Positions 10,087-21,431 are shown, numbered from the stretch's first letter. The stretch: DNA of 64,000 nt from Effrenium voratum (GCA_963377175.1 CAUJNA010003494.1:1373256-1437255), one strand, 5' to 3'. The notes: generated from the letters alone by a model not told the origin. A program made the numbers and translations.

Positions 10087-12435
10087 GTAATATTGGTGTG
10101 TTGTCTTTTGGGGGTACCCGGTTTTGGTGAAATTAAAGGGAAATCAAAAGGACAACCACATTTTTTGGGTGAGTTCCCCTTCAAAATAGACACGCCTACA
10201 GTATATGCCGCTCCTGGTAAAGCTCTCAGCTACTTTGGGGTGATGTTCAGTGCCAGTAGAGCATTTAAGACGGGTCTCTCTCAGACTCAGAGCATGACAC
10301 CCACCCAGAAAACCATGAATATCTGCCAAGTTATTCATATTTTTAGGGGTGACTAAATATGACAGAGTCTGAAACTATGAGCTTTGGTGTACCCCAGAGT
10401 TGCCAAGGTCGCCTTTTCCAGGCGGAAACGACCGGATCGATCCGTGGCGGATCATCTGGCGTGGCCGTTGCACGCTTCCCTTGGGAGAGTTCCAACATTG
10501 GGTCCTGGGTCGCCAAGTTGAAGACCACCCTCGAAAAAAACAGAAGCTTTAAACATCACCGGAGTTCCTTTTTGGGTTAACAAACAGTTTGCACTGTTTT
10601 AGGTCAATCCACTCAGGAAGCGAGGGAAACTCAAGTGATTTTGCTTCTGGCGCGATACTTAAAGGAAGCAAAGTGAACAGGAGGTTCCCCACATAGACTG
10701 TACAGACGCCTGTTTTTTGAAGGCATGGTTATATATAAATGGGTTTCAACACGAACACCCACCCCAGATTTCCCCTTTTGACACATTCCCATGTATCTTT
10801 GGAAAAATAACGAGACCATGAGCTCGGCCCATGGTTGAGGTTTTCTACCCTTTCTTGTAAGCCTATAGCCCGTAGGGAACCCAGGAATCTGAGAACTAAG
10901 TAAGAGGCTCGTTCAATAGGGGGCTACCTCCCTGTGCTGTTTTGTGGGTTGCAGGGGACCGAGTTTCTGGACATCAGAATTTCGGATCTGTGTAACCATG
11001 TTTAGAGGCTATGCCTCATGGATATGCCTCAATTGTTTTTTTGACAAAGGTAGATGGCACAATTCCAACCCATTTGGGCCTCACCCCACTCACCCCACGT
11101 CAAGGGAATGAATTGTGCCATCTACTTCGACCCTGTTGTGAGACGAAACCTGGTTTTGCCTCAAAGTGAGGGAGCCCCAAAACACGTCGTTTTTTTCAAA
11201 GTTCCCCTAAAGAAGTATCTGGTTTGCAGTTCCCCCGAAAACCGCTTCAAAGTCGCGGGAATCCCCCAACAGAATATATGTCTGTTGATTTCCCTTTCAA
11301 CCACCTTAAGAAGGGTACCCTCAACCAAGCACCACCTCCCGCATTTGAGGTACTCGTTGCAAGAGCCTGCGCCTTGATGAGACGCAGAAGGCCCTGGGCT
11401 AGCGGCACAGTTCGCTGATTGCTTTGCGCTTGGTGTTTGTTTTGGTTTCTCTTCAAACCACCCCAAAAGGTTTGTCTTAAAATGGGGGCCCATCCATCAA
11501 ATTTGGGTTGTTTGTTTGGTTTCCCTTAGAGTACCACCCAAGAAGAGGGTTCCCCACAAGAAGACAAACGGAGCTGGGTTATGAACCACTGCCCAAGGGA
11601 AGAAAGGAGTATGAACCTCATGAAGGGGGTTAAGCAAACTAAGGCAGCAAAGAGGGAACCCTTCCTTTTGGGTCCCCTTCAGTTTTACATTGAATGGAGG
11701 GGCTCCCTACTTATTTGATCCTCTTTGGCCTCGAAGTGCTCTCAGGTCGGTTACATTTTTATCTGTTGATTCCAACCCAAGCCTCATGCGGAACGGCCCT
11801 TGCCGGCCGATTGGTTTGCTGGTTCGAATTGGTGGGGATTGCTCCGAAGCCCTGGTTCAACCACCAAAGCGGGCTCCAAACCAGCAGGCGGGAGGCTGAC
11901 AGCCCCTGGCATGGTCTGGCTTGAGCCCAAGATGGTGGTGCTCCTCTTGATTTCCAACAAAAAAACCAAAAAACAGAGAGCCGACTCAAAAAGAGTTGCA
12001 TCGATGTCGAGGCTCGGTCTCGAGTGTAACTGTGGGAGGGGCAAAAGTCGCATGGCCAGTCGGAGTCTAGGGCACTCAATCCGAGCGTCTCCTGGACTTA
12101 GAGGCCACAAGAGAAAAGGTTCAAAAGCTTACGCCACTAAACACCATGTGACCATTCATTGAACATGTTTTTGTTTCTTCCATGTGACCATGTTGGAAAA
12201 ACACAAAAGGTAGGCTCGGAAAGACTGCTGACTGTTGCTTCGTCGAGCAAATTGCGGCCAGCTTTTGAGTGATGTCTAAGAGAGATCCCTGGAATAATGG
12301 TGATCCAACAATCCATTTGGATCCATTTTGGAGTCGCCCCCCTTATTTTGAGGCACGCCTATCTTGGGTCGCCTTTGTATGGGGCGCCTTGGTTTTGAGC
12401 TTGGAAATGCCCCTCAGGAGCTTGGGAAGTTTCAG
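10087..12435. other. Non-coding stretch with repeats
   Basis: It starts with a family B copy (about 10094-10197). It contains a fragment of family E (10590-10625), the family G foldback at 11050-11125, another family B-like copy in reverse orientation near 11180-11320, and a GC-rich patch at 11360-11400 that may be a small exon on either strand. No gene is supported. Confidence 0.5.
11050..11125. repeat. Family G short foldback element
   Basis: GTAGATGGCACAATTCC at the left is mirrored by GAATTGTGCCATCTAC at the right, with a ~40 bp C-rich loop. A second left arm occurs at 20889-20907. Confidence 0.75.
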
Positions 12436-12481
12436 CAAAGCGCTGGGCCCAGCTGGGCTGTTGCTATGAGCGAGGCGCTTG
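12436..12481 (+). CDS. Candidate exon upstream of an introner-intron
   Basis: Acceptor GTTTCAG, donor GCGCTTG|GTGG. The frame that keeps phase with the next exon reads KRWAQLGCCYERGA. The donor coincides with the left end of a family C element. The true 5' limit may lie further left, since the frame stays open. Confidence 0.4.
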
Positions 12482-12633
12482 GTGGTTCAACCAGCCATCA
12501 GGTCCTTAGGTGTTTGGGCTTGGGTTTAATCCTTAGGTGTTCAGAAGTTTTTAGTTGGTTGAGTGGTTGGGTTTCGCATTTAACCCACCAAAAGTTAGTG
12601 ACTTTTAGCAGGGGATCAGTTTGGACAGCCTAG
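12482..12633 (+). repeat. Family C element that looks like a complete 152 bp intron
   Basis: It begins GTGGTTCAACCAGCC and ends with the family signature CACCAAAAGTTAGTGACTTT, then AGCAGGGGATC, then GGACAGCCTAG. Removing it joins exons 12436-12481 and 12634-12811 in an open frame. Confidence 0.5.
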
Positions 12634-12811
12634 GATACTGGTTTCCCCTCGTATCTGTCGAATGGTGGGCATAGTTGAAAAGACGCGAATGAACGTAGGG
12701 ATAATCCTGGGAAACACCAAGCACCACATGCGGAGTTTCGACTGCACACGTGCGGAAAAGAACAGTCCGTTTGTTGGCATATCCCGGTCTCAAGGACGGA
12801 CACCACAACTT
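12634..12811 (+). CDS. Candidate exon bounded by two introner-like elements
   Basis: 178 nt open in the frame that continues from the previous exon: ILVSPRICRMVGIVEKTRM, ending in SRSQGRTPQL. The left boundary is the AG end of family C. The right boundary is CTT|GTTTG, the left end of a family D element. An open frame of this length by chance in one of three frames is not rare, so the boundary coincidence is the main support. Protein not recognised. Confidence 0.4.
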
Positions 12812-12921
12812 GTTTGTTGGATTCGCCAAGCTAGCAAATTGTAATGGTAACCGTTCGGATACATCCAGAACAAGGTTAGTGGCTTGAATAACCACTTGAC
12901 TTGGCGAATCGAACATCCAAG
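12812..12921 (+). repeat. Family D element that looks like a complete 110 bp intron
   Basis: The left end GTTTGTTGGATTCGCCAAG and right end CTTGGCGAATCGAACATCCA (then AG) are terminal inverted repeats (GATTCGCCAAG / CTTGGCGAATC). GT...AG boundaries lie at the extreme ends. Phase is kept across it. Confidence 0.55.
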
Positions 12922-13045
12922 CTCCGCAGGCTTGCACTGGGTTTCCTCCATGGCCTTTTTGCATCCTCCATGGTTTCCCATGCAGTTCCCGGTTCCTTGC
13001 CTCGCGCACCATCTGATTGTGAGAGCAGCTCAAAAAGCCCTCAAA
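12922..13045 (+). CDS. Candidate exon downstream of family D intron, 3' end uncertain
   Basis: It starts directly after ATCCAAG| in phase 0 and reads LRRLALGFLHGLFASSM, followed by a Ser/Pro-rich segment. The frame stays open to 13146. I cannot choose a donor. Composition is less GC3-biased than other exons here. Confidence 0.3.
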
Positions 13046-13420
13046 AAGGCCATTGGATGGTTCTTAGTGTTTGGGGGGTTGCAGAAAGGCCTATATGTTT
13101 GCGTCCTTTTGAGGCTTTGTTTCCCCTGTGTGGGCTTACTTTGTAATTCAAAGGAAAACCAGCCATTTTGGGAGGGTCCCCCATTTTCAGAGACACCCAC
13201 TATACAACGCACCGCCGGCATCCAAGTTTGTTTAGCCACCACCAAACTCATAAACCAGCTGATGACCAGGACTCAATCACTCGCACCTACTCGTGGTTTA
13301 GCACGCAACTGGGAATGGTGGCTTTGCAGTCCGAACCGAGAATTCTCTCCTCCCACACACGAACCTATTTCGCCAATGCGCTTACGCCATGCCAATAGCA
13401 ACGTTGGAAGCGACTGGCAG

Positions 13421-13460
13421 GACCCAGCGGCCTCATTTGGAGCCTGGCGACAGTGAAGTT
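13421..13460 (+). CDS. Candidate small exon
   Basis: Acceptor GACTGGCAG, strong donor GTT|GTAAGC. The favoured frame reads PSGLIWSLATVK. Support is from the splice signals and composition only. Confidence 0.3.
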
Positions 13461-13885
13461 GTAAGCAAGCTTTCCGTGTGGGGGTTGATCAATCTTCCCT
13501 TCGGCCGCAAAATGACCAATGGGCAACTTTTGCCGTGCGGTGAACGTCGAAACCCGCTTTGATTTCCCTAATGGTCATCCCATGTACCAAAGACCTTTTG
13601 ATCAAGGTTTCCATGTGGCAAGGCGCGGAGTGAAACCGTGTCGACCATAGCGGACGAAATCGCACGGGATAACTCAATCTCGGTAAAACTCACTGGTGCA
13701 GGATTCTGTCCATCCACATTATGAAGCATGATTGCAGCGCATGAATTGCAAGCATTCTTTGCTTGGAGCCGCTCTAACGCGACGCAACATGTTGTGGCGC
13801 ACAAGCTTTACGCCTGGACCCTCAAGCAGCCCTGTTCCAGGTAATTTGAGGGCCGAGCCAGGTAGACTTAGGATACATTCTACAT

Positions 13886-13936
13886 TTTACCAGTGACTCA
13901 AAGTGAGGCAAACAATAACATATACTTGGGCCTAAC
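13886..13936. repeat. Family I fragment (direct repeat with 18652-18712)
   Basis: ACATTTTACCAGTGACTCAA followed by AGTGAGGCAAACAA is shared with 18652-18712, continuing with ATA/GGGCCTA motifs in both. It is probably part of another short repeat family; its ends are not resolved. Confidence 0.5.
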
Positions 13937-13957
13937 TCAAATCATGGAGCGTTCGAG

Positions 13958-14058
13958 GTGTCGCCTTCGCGGTGGCGCGGCTGCGGCTGCATGCGCCAGA
14001 GTCTCAGAGCGCCGAGCGCCGAGCGCCGAGCGCCGAGCGCCGAGCTCGACGACACCAG
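13958..14058 (+). CDS. Candidate exon with 7 bp tandem repeat, Arg/Ala-rich
   Basis: Acceptor GCGTTCGAG, GC donor CACCAG|GCGTGT at the start of a family B-like element. The frame reads VAFAVARLRLHAPESQSAE, then Arg/Ala-rich. Its second half is a run of GAGCGCC units (five, 14009-14045). Because the unit is 7 bp, each gain or loss changes the frame. Confidence 0.45.
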
Positions 14059-15654
14059 GCGTGTCTGGGTCCGAATGGAATATGGGGGGTGTCTTTTTTA
14101 GGCAGTCCGTTTGGCTCGTTCTCCCTTGACACCAGAAGAACAGGGGTACCCTCAAACAAGAGACACGCATATGAAGCCCCAAGAATAGGTCCTTGTGGCA
14201 CCCCTACAGTAGGTCCGTTTGACACCGCCAACATAGGCAGATCTGATAGGCTACTCTGATACGGTGAACCCGGGTTCTGCATACCAAGCCTCGGGACTCT
14301 TAGGGTGGCTGGCTTTTGGGGAGCAACTGAGCGCTTCCCTGGGCTCTCATCCAATGATGTTCTATTCTCGGGGCCACTGGGGATGTCTTTTTGTTAGGAT
14401 ATCCTTTCTGATTGCGTTGCAGGGAAACTAAAGGGAAAACACCAACCGTTAGGATTCTCCTATTGAATTATTGGGAGACAGACCATTTTAGTGGCAAGGA
14501 GGCTGGACTTGTTTTGGCCAGCCCACTCAGGAAGCAAGAATATTTGCAGGATCTTGGAAGGGACCCTGTGAGAAAGGACACGGGGGTGAAACATCGATGG
14601 GTTCCTCTGAGCGTGGTTCCTATACCTGTGTCAGTCACCGGGGGGGGGGGGGGGGGCTGGGACGAAAGCATGGAATTTGGACAAGGCCCGATGGGACGGG
14701 AGACTACGGCCTTTGCAGTGGTGTGGGGCCCATTGCTGCGCCGTCACAATCTGGGAGACCTTGACTGACCGGATGTGGTTTGCCATCTCCGGCATTGCCA
14801 TCTCCGGCATTGATTCCAACCTCCTCTTTTTTGTGGCATAGTTTTGCGGCAACTCTGGCTAGGCCCCTTGCCATCTTTTGGTGGCCAAGATGTTTTGCCC
14901 TCAAAGAAGGGTTCTTCCTTGGACATACTTTTAAGCTGCGGCTCTGGTTTTGTGGACTCCTGTTTCAGATTCTGTTAGATGCTGAAGGTTACTTACTTGG
15001 GGATCCCCTTTTTTCCGGTTTGGAATTACTGTAACAAAAGGGAGCAACGAAAGCAAAGGAAACTGTACAACCATCAAACTTATTATTCTTTGCTCCCTTC
15101 GACCACGAAGAGGCTGGAAAAACTGTATTGCCGTCCCATGTACATTTTACAAGGGAGCCAAGAAAGCAGCGGTGTCCGAGCCCTGGCCACTCTTTGCGGT
15201 GAGGTATGCCAGCGCTGGCATCAAAGACCCGCAGACAGGACCATTGGATCGATGGCTTGAAAGCCACAGGCGCTCGAACTGTTGAACTTCAGGGGATCCT
15301 AAATGCTCTAGTGCTTTTGGGTTGGATCTTTAGACTTTAACTTTTTGGATACCCTTCATAATTCCCTTTAACCTGCAAAAAGTTAAACTTTTTGCTGGGC
15401 GATCTATAGCACCCAAGAATGGGCTCCAATCAAATCGGATTCCGATCACTTGCGCCAAAGGACAAGCATGTGTTTTTGTCCGCGTCCGAAAGGAACCCAT
15501 TGATTAGAACCGTTTCAACGGGTCACCCAATGCGTGTGTTGACAGACGCATCCCTGGCTTGAGACGTTGGTCTGATGATGTGCGCACTCGCTGAGCAGTG
15601 TCCCGTAGTAATAAGAAGCGCTGACTTCTTGTGGGGCAGGCAGCTGTAGAACAT

Positions 15655-15724
<70 letters not shown>

Positions 15725-15911
15725 GCCGAGATTTAGGTTGGTGTTGTTTTGAGGCTACACGTTTAAGGCTTGGTTTCAAAGAAAACCAAGAGGAAAGCCG
15801 GCATTTTGATGGTGCCCATTTAGCACGTCACGTAGCCATTCAAACGGAGTGTTGCCAATGCGAACCTTATTTGTTACCCGACTGCCGAAGCCGGCTTACG
15901 CGATCGCTCAG
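14059..15911. other. Non-coding stretch with repeats and a CA microsatellite
   Basis: Family B-like sequence near 14059-14165, a G16 run (14641-14656), a duplicated CATCTCCGGCATTG (14784-14815), a family E fragment (14480-14540) and the CA tract at 15656-15722. A possible small exon near 15207-15240 has no favoured frame. Confidence 0.5.
15656..15722. repeat. (CA)n microsatellite
   Basis: About 33 uninterrupted CA dinucleotides. The Val-Cys and His-Thr readings here are artefacts of the tract. Confidence 0.97.
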
Positions 15912-15973
15912 GACGTGAGAAGCCGCGCTTTGCTGATGCCAAGGCCTTTCGCCCGACTGCTCGCCTTTCGCCG
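15912..15973 (+). CDS. Candidate exon
   Basis: Acceptor GATCGCTCAG, donor CGCCG|GTAGGTG. The frame reads DVRSRALLMPRPFARLLAF. The intron begins directly with a family B element (GGTGTGTTGGG, then GGTACCC). Protein not recognised. Confidence 0.5.
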
Positions 15974-17037
15974 GTAGGTGTGTTGGGTTTGATGGTACCC
16001 TCGTTTGGGTTGTCTTAACGGGAAGCGAAAGGAAACCCAGGTTTCCTTTGAGAGGCGTATCCTATTTAAAGACACTGTTCAAAGGTACGTGCTTGACAAG
16101 CGGAGATTGTCAATCATACTTCCCAGCACAGTCAGATGGAACCAAGAAGAATTCCGCTGTGCCAAACGAGCTTTCTGGTAGAGAAACGAACAGCGTGCGG
16201 TGTGTTTTGGCTCCTCGTCAATCTGCACGAGCGCGAGTTCCAGGTTGAAACCCCAAATCTGTTTGGAGTCTACCCTGACCAGAACTGCAATGGGCACTCG
16301 CCGCACACAAAGCGACAACAGTATAGTCAGGTGAGGGGTCATTAAATGGACTTCCTGACGGAAAATGTCTATACCCTCTCTCCCACGTTGCCATGGCACC
16401 TGACAGGGGATCTATCCAAGAGGAAGCTGATCTTCCAGATGCCACCCCACAGGTGCCATGTTAATGAAGGAAGGGCAACAAACCCGAGGAACTGAAGGGT
16501 AGTAAGGGACAATCCCAGCCATAAATGGCTGCGAGTCAATTTATAAGGTCCGGAACAGGGTCCGGAACCCACATGCGATCCAGACCTCCGTTCCAGACCT
16601 CCGTTCCAGACCTTGCCTAGAAACATGTTCCAGACCTTCCGTTCCAGACCTTGTTTATGTATATTTATGTCTAGAGTATTGATTCAGACGGTCGTTCTTT
16701 GTCGGGTGTGCAAGTGCAATGGCACAGACTGAAATGGTGTGGAGCAAAAAGAAGGAACAAAGGAGCAACAAAGGAGCAAAAAAGAAATGAAGAAAGGAGT
16801 ATCGGTGTTCCCGAACTTTGGTTCGGTTCGGTGCCGCACGATTCCGCCGCTATCGGTTCGATACGATACAGTAACGGTCCGATACCGTTCTCGGTCGTCA
16901 CATTGTTTCAACGACCATATTTACATGCTGCTTGCTAGCATTCCAAAGCGCAAGCCACTCGCGTAACCGTTCCAGACCCCGTTCCAGACCCGTTCCAGAC
17001 CCGTTCCAGACCCGTTCCAGACCCGTTCCAGACGCAG
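15974..17037. other. Non-coding: family B and F elements, 11-12 bp tandem repeats
   Basis: A family B element begins at the donor. A family F copy lies at about 16381-16463. Tandem CGTTCCAGACC units occur at 16578-16652 and again at 16968-17035. No exon is supported. Confidence 0.5.
16968..17035. repeat. Tandem repeat, unit CGTTCCAGACCC
   Basis: About six copies of an 11-12 bp unit, ending in GACGCAG directly before the candidate exon at 17038. A second array of the same unit lies at 16578-16652. Confidence 0.85.
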
Positions 17038-17093
17038 CGGAGCAATTTGCCACCAAGCCCACATGCACACACACCTGCGCCATGTGAGTAGCT
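17038..17093 (+). CDS. Candidate small exon, frame unresolved
   Basis: Acceptor CAGACGCAG at the end of the tandem repeat; donor CCAT|GTGAGTA is close to the general eukaryotic consensus. All three frames are open; the most GC3-rich reads EQFATKPTCTHTCA. Confidence 0.35.
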
Positions 17094-18795
17094 GCCTTTC
17101 TTACGTGGCCCGCCACCCAAGAAGCCTTCAAGGACAACATGTGCCAGGGCTTTGGAGACAAAGAAGTCTTTGAATGATGCCCTGCATCGGCTTGCGCATC
17201 GGTGGACATCGGCTTACGCCTCCCAGCCTTGTGCATCGGCTGGCGCGGGTGGCGGGCCTGACTACAGCGCATCGGTGTCCCAATGACGCGAGATGGCGGG
17301 GGAGGTGATTCCGCGCAACCCTGGTCGCTTCATCCATCCATCTACCCATCCATCCATTCATCCATCCATTTATACACTGGACTCCACGCATGTCTTCCCA
17401 GAGGTCCGGAACAACCGACCTTGCGTATCTGACTCGTTCCAGACGTCCACGTCACCGCGGAACGTTCCACACCAGGGGCGCGGCCGCCTTTTCAATTCTT
17501 TGCATGGTTTTGGGCCATTGTTGCTATCGGAATTCGATTCTGGCTCAAATGGACTTCCTCATGGAATGCATTTGTCAAGGTTTTAGACAACAAGCTCACC
17601 CATTCCGGGGTAAACTGGCTCACTTATTGTGGTCCTTGCAATGTGGATTCCTGATTTCCGCTTTGAATGTTAAAGAAAAGCTTGTCTCGGATCCTGATGG
17701 AAAGGAACAGTTGATGGTTACAAATGATGGTGTATCCCATTGTTTGCATGGCTGGTCTTTGGTGTGACCGAATCGACCTTTAGACCTTTTGGAAACAAAT
17801 GGCTTTTCCACTAGATCTGCAACAGGGTAGACCTTTTGCTCAGGGGGGCTTGCGGATTGTTCAGCGCTTTGCGGATTTTGTCCACCAGCTCCAAAACGGA
17901 TCATTTAGGAGACAGCAAAAGCTTCATTCTGCGGCTGTTCAGATCTTGAGGGCTTCTGGGCTTCTGGCACGTCCGGTTTGCAATCAAAACAGACACCCGG
18001 GGTGTCTCTCCAAAGGCAAACGGCCGGCGCCCATTGGGGTGGCATGCATGAAGAGCTCCTGTCTGGGTATCTTCGCTGCGGAGTGTGTGGCAATTGTTGT
18101 CATTTTTCAGAAACTGTGTACTTTCCTTCTGTCATCAGGATTTTGTTGTGTTTGCCAGTCACATGTAGAAAGTGATGCCATGGGAATCTGGTGTGTCCAA
18201 ACAGGGACGATGGTTTCAGTCCCCAGGCAAACCTGAGCAGGAGTACCCTTCGCCTCAAAAACACAAGCCCCCCATGTACAGTGATAAATTGGCCAGGGAT
18301 GGCCCAAGGTTTCTGTTTTGTTTTTCAAGAGACTAAGATCTTTCTGAGGGCATGGGTCATCTTCCCGTGGTTTTGTTTGGGGAAAAGGCCGAGCCTCATC
18401 CTTTTGTAACATAGGGGCATGGTCGTTGCGCAATCCACTTCGCACCACTGGAGAAATCCCTCAATGATTCCCCTGATAATGGTTTCCCGTGGGTTCCATG
18501 TGATGCAAGGTTTTGTCCATCCACAGTATGGTTCCATGTTTGGTGGTTTTAGCCACACTTTTTCGGCCCATGTGTGAGCTTTCCTGGTGTTTCAAGGGCA
18601 CATCTAGGAAACCCTGTCCCCATGGGGTAACCTGGATAAACCACCTACCGGACATTTTACCAGTGACTCAAAGTGAGGCAAACAACAAAGTATACATTCG
18701 ATAACTGGGCCTACCTATCCTCCACATACCCTGCCTGCTTGGAACCCTTCAGAGCCTTGGACCGGTAGGCCTTCTTCGAGTCGTTCAGCGCGCAG
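17094..18795. other. Non-coding stretch, weak exon hints
   Basis: GCATCGGC-type near-repeats lie at 17180-17280 and a CCATC tetranucleotide-like tract at 17330-17375. Possible short exons near 17240 and 17445-17485 cannot be framed. A family A right end (TTTTGTCCATCCACAG) lies at about 18515-18530. Confidence 0.45.
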
Positions 18796-18850
18796 ATGCC
18801 TTCCGTGGAGCGCGCCCGCCCAGCCTAGCGAGACCGACAGATCCGAAGAG
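18796..18850 (+). CDS. Candidate exon, Pro-rich, frame unresolved
   Basis: Acceptor CAGCGCGCAG, donor AAGAG|GTGTCC. Two frames have good GC3: AFRGARPPSLARPTDPK and CLPWSAPAQPSETDRSEE. The donor is again the start of a family B-like element. Confidence 0.4.
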
Positions 18851-19744
18851 GTGTCCTTTTGACTGTTCTTCCATTGGTTTAAGAGCAGTTTTTATGCGTC
18901 CCTGTCGGTTTGAAAGGGAATCTATCGCAATTGCAAATATGGTCGCGCTTTTTTTCCGGGGGTCTCAAGTAATTGGAGGTTTTGGTTTCTTTGCTCTGGC
19001 CCATCTTCAGTCAAGGTTCTTTAAAAGTAGTGTCGCGGAGTGAACGAACCCACGAGCGCTTCAGATCAGAAGGCTCCGAAAGGTTGACCTTGTATTTCCA
19101 GGCCCTCTGGCCAAGCCAACAAGGTAAGGGTAACCACCATGAGGTTCTCCCCCATCTGTATATGAGGTTCGGGGGCAGGGTGGGCCTCCCACACATTTGC
19201 CGGCAACAACAAGGTTGCTCACTTGTTTTCCCATGCCCTTTCGGGAGATCATGGTTTGCAGGAAGACCAGCTGAACGCGCGTCAAGTTGCCTGTAGAGGT
19301 CTCTAGTTTTCGTACCGCCAAGCTTCGGGGTAGCCGCCACGCTAGTCCGGCAATGCTTCTTTATAGTATCGAGGGGTTGCTGGAGAAGTTGGGAGCACCT
19401 GGCGGTGTCTGTTGTTGAGGGTGCCCCTTTTGGCTTGCCATTTTAAGGCTCCGCTAAAAAGACCCACCCGCCCTTGGTAATTTGCATACCGAGTTTTGAC
19501 GGCTTTTTCTGGTTGCAACAGGTGGGGGTTTTCCACGGTACTTCCACCTCGATTTAATCGCCAGTTGGCTGTTCCAGGATGCCAATAAATTTTTATTCCC
19601 AGCCATCCTCGACGAAATCCTCCACCTAAGAAGCCCTGGAATGGTTCGATTCCCCTGTAAATACAAACAAAATGGTTTCAAAGTGTTGCGAACGGATTTC
19701 GTCCATCCCAGCAGTTTAATTTCCCCATATTCTTGAACATAATG
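18851..19744. other. Non-coding stretch
   Basis: Family B-like start at the left edge, and a family A right-end remnant near 19680-19715. Nothing else is supported. Confidence 0.45.
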
Positions 19745-19866
19745 GTGGTTCCCAGCCGTCCGATTCCTATGGTTTTAGTTGTGTTTTGTTGGCTTAGTGG
19801 TAGTTTCCGAATTTAAACCACCAACAGGTATCGACTTTTCCCAGGATCTGAAAACGGACAGCCCAG
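19745..19866 (+). repeat. Family C element ending at an exon start
   Basis: It begins GTGGTTCCCAGCCGTCCG and ends GATCTGAAAACGGACAGCCC, then AG. The following bases are in a GC3-rich open frame, so the AG is probably used as an acceptor. Confidence 0.6.
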
Positions 19867-19973
19867 AAGCTGAGAGCCCAAGGCAGTCACGCGGCTGACA
19901 CGAAACGTGCAATCTGCCAAATGCGTCGATTCGAGAAGAGCCACGCCAGTAGGTTCTTGCAGAGCAGTTGGGC
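19867..19973 (+). CDS. Candidate exon directly after a family C element
   Basis: From the element end the frame reads KLRAQGSHAADTKRAICQMR and continues RRFEKSHASRF to a GT donor (GGGC|GTGTCG) that coincides with the left end of a family B element. So this exon is bounded by two different repeat families. GC3 is moderate to high. Protein not recognised; basic and probably helical. Confidence 0.5.
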
Positions 19974-21140
19974 GTGTCGTTTTTTTCAGGGGCCCACCAA
20001 AGTGGGTGTTTGTTTATCCTTTGGTTTCCCTTTACAACGTGCTAAAACCACCAAAAAAAAGAAGCCTCGAAAACGACGAGCCACCCATGTCAGGTTGTGG
20101 AATCTTTGCCAACAAAGGGCAGATCCATTCACCATGGGGAACCGAAGTGGAGTTTTCTCTAGGCTTTTCGCAGGGCACTGCACATCAATCAGCTTGGATC
20201 GCTTTGGGGGTGGTCCTTGCGGTTTGCCCTTCAATCCATGCCAAAGGAAACATAGCTTTGGATGGACAAAGTCAGTTTGCACCGCTTTGAAACCATGGGG
20301 CAGAAGTGTTTGTCGGCAGAATCTTTGCAATGGGTTGTTGTTTTTTTGGTTTAAGTCAACCTAAAGAGGTGTTCAACTCTTTTTTCTCATGGCACCCTAC
20401 TGGTGGGGTACAAACTCCGCATAAAAGGCACTGGTTGGCATAAACCAGCCAGCAAGTGATGCAAAGCTGATTTTGTCTATCAACCGCACAAAAGGGGGTC
20501 CGAACAAGATCAAATGTCTACAAGCTTCAATCGGGGATACTCTTTCTCAACTTTGGGGAAACTCATAGATGGGTGTCATTCGTGAGCTATGCTGGCCCGC
20601 AGGTGACCTGATTGGAACCGAACAAGCTTATGAAGCCGGAGTGTATGGACTTCTAGATTTGCGTGATTCGTTGAGCAAGCTTCACTTGACTTGAGGTCTG
20701 TTTAAAGCACCTCCAACGAGGAGGATGCGGATGCTCAAAGGAATACAAGCGGAGTCCCCGCATATATGGCTTGGGTAGGATCTTCCCCTTTCTAACGCAA
20801 TGCCTTTTTACAGGAGCTTGGCACCAATGGAAACAAACAACGAACCAGACTGAAATCAACACAAGCGAACCCGTGTGTGATGGGGTGAAAGTAGATGGCA
20901 CAATTCCCTTATCCTGTATCCCAAAAATAGGGACAATGCGCTTATCCCGGACATGTTTCAGGGTGCCCTTTTGGGGCTGTTTAAAAAGGAACGCCATGAA
21001 TTTTGGGCGCTCCCCTGTGGATGGCTACCAAATCCACGCACTTAGATGGGATGTACTGCTATGAATACTGCGCTATACCAGCAATCTCCACTGATGCCGA
21101 TCGATTCACATGGATTGTGCGACCACCCATGGCATTTCTT
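19974..21140. other. Non-coding stretch
   Basis: Family B at the left edge, a family A left-arm fragment near 20261-20285, and a family G left arm at 20889-20907. No exon is supported before about 21140. Confidence 0.45.
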
Positions 21141-21146
21141 CAGGCC

Positions 21147-21173
21147 AAGCTACATGAACATGACCAACACTTG
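21147..21173 (+). CDS. Candidate exon end before a family C intron
   Basis: CTTCAG| may be the acceptor in ATTTCTTCAGGCC, but the frame is also open further left. It reads AKLHEHDQHL and stops exactly at CTTG|GTGG, the left end of the element at 21174. Phase 0 at the junction. Confidence 0.35.
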
Positions 21174-21286
21174 GTGGCACCCAGCCATCCGGTTCCTTAG
21201 CCTTTTAGCCTTTTGGTGTTTCGTGGCAGTTTCCATTTCGCCCGCTAACAGTTAAACTTTTAGCGGGGGATCTGAGGGCAGCCCAG
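21174..21286 (+). repeat. Family C element that looks like a complete 113 bp intron
   Basis: It begins GTGGCACCCAGCCATCCG and ends GATCTGAGGGCAGCCC, then AG. Both flanks are open in the same phase. Confidence 0.6.
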
Positions 21287-21431
21287 AAAAGAAAGCGCTG
21301 TGGGGGTGGTCGGGGTCACTGTTTTTTACGTGAGGCTGAGCGACGAGGCTGCCAAGCCTGGCCTGAGGCGGCGGTGGTCGTGTTTTGGGCGGAGGTTGGC
21401 AGCAAGAGTTGTGGGGGCCCAGACATTCTAG
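21287..21431 (+). CDS. Candidate exon bounded by family C and family H elements
   Basis: 145 nt in the phase set by the previous exon: KRKRCGGGRGHCFLREAER, then QAWPEAAVVVFWAEVGSKSC, to a GT donor (CTAG|GTGTTG). The donor is the left end of a family H element (GTGTTGATTCCCCATTC). No in-frame stop. The segment is basic, then hydrophobic. I do not recognise the family. Confidence 0.5.

Noticed and set aside
15504..15918. Val-Cys and His-Thr repeat proteins
   Set aside because: Produced by the CA microsatellite.
17330..17375. CRISPR-like or regulatory tandem array
   Set aside because: It is a simple CCATC-type microsatellite in a eukaryotic intron-like region.
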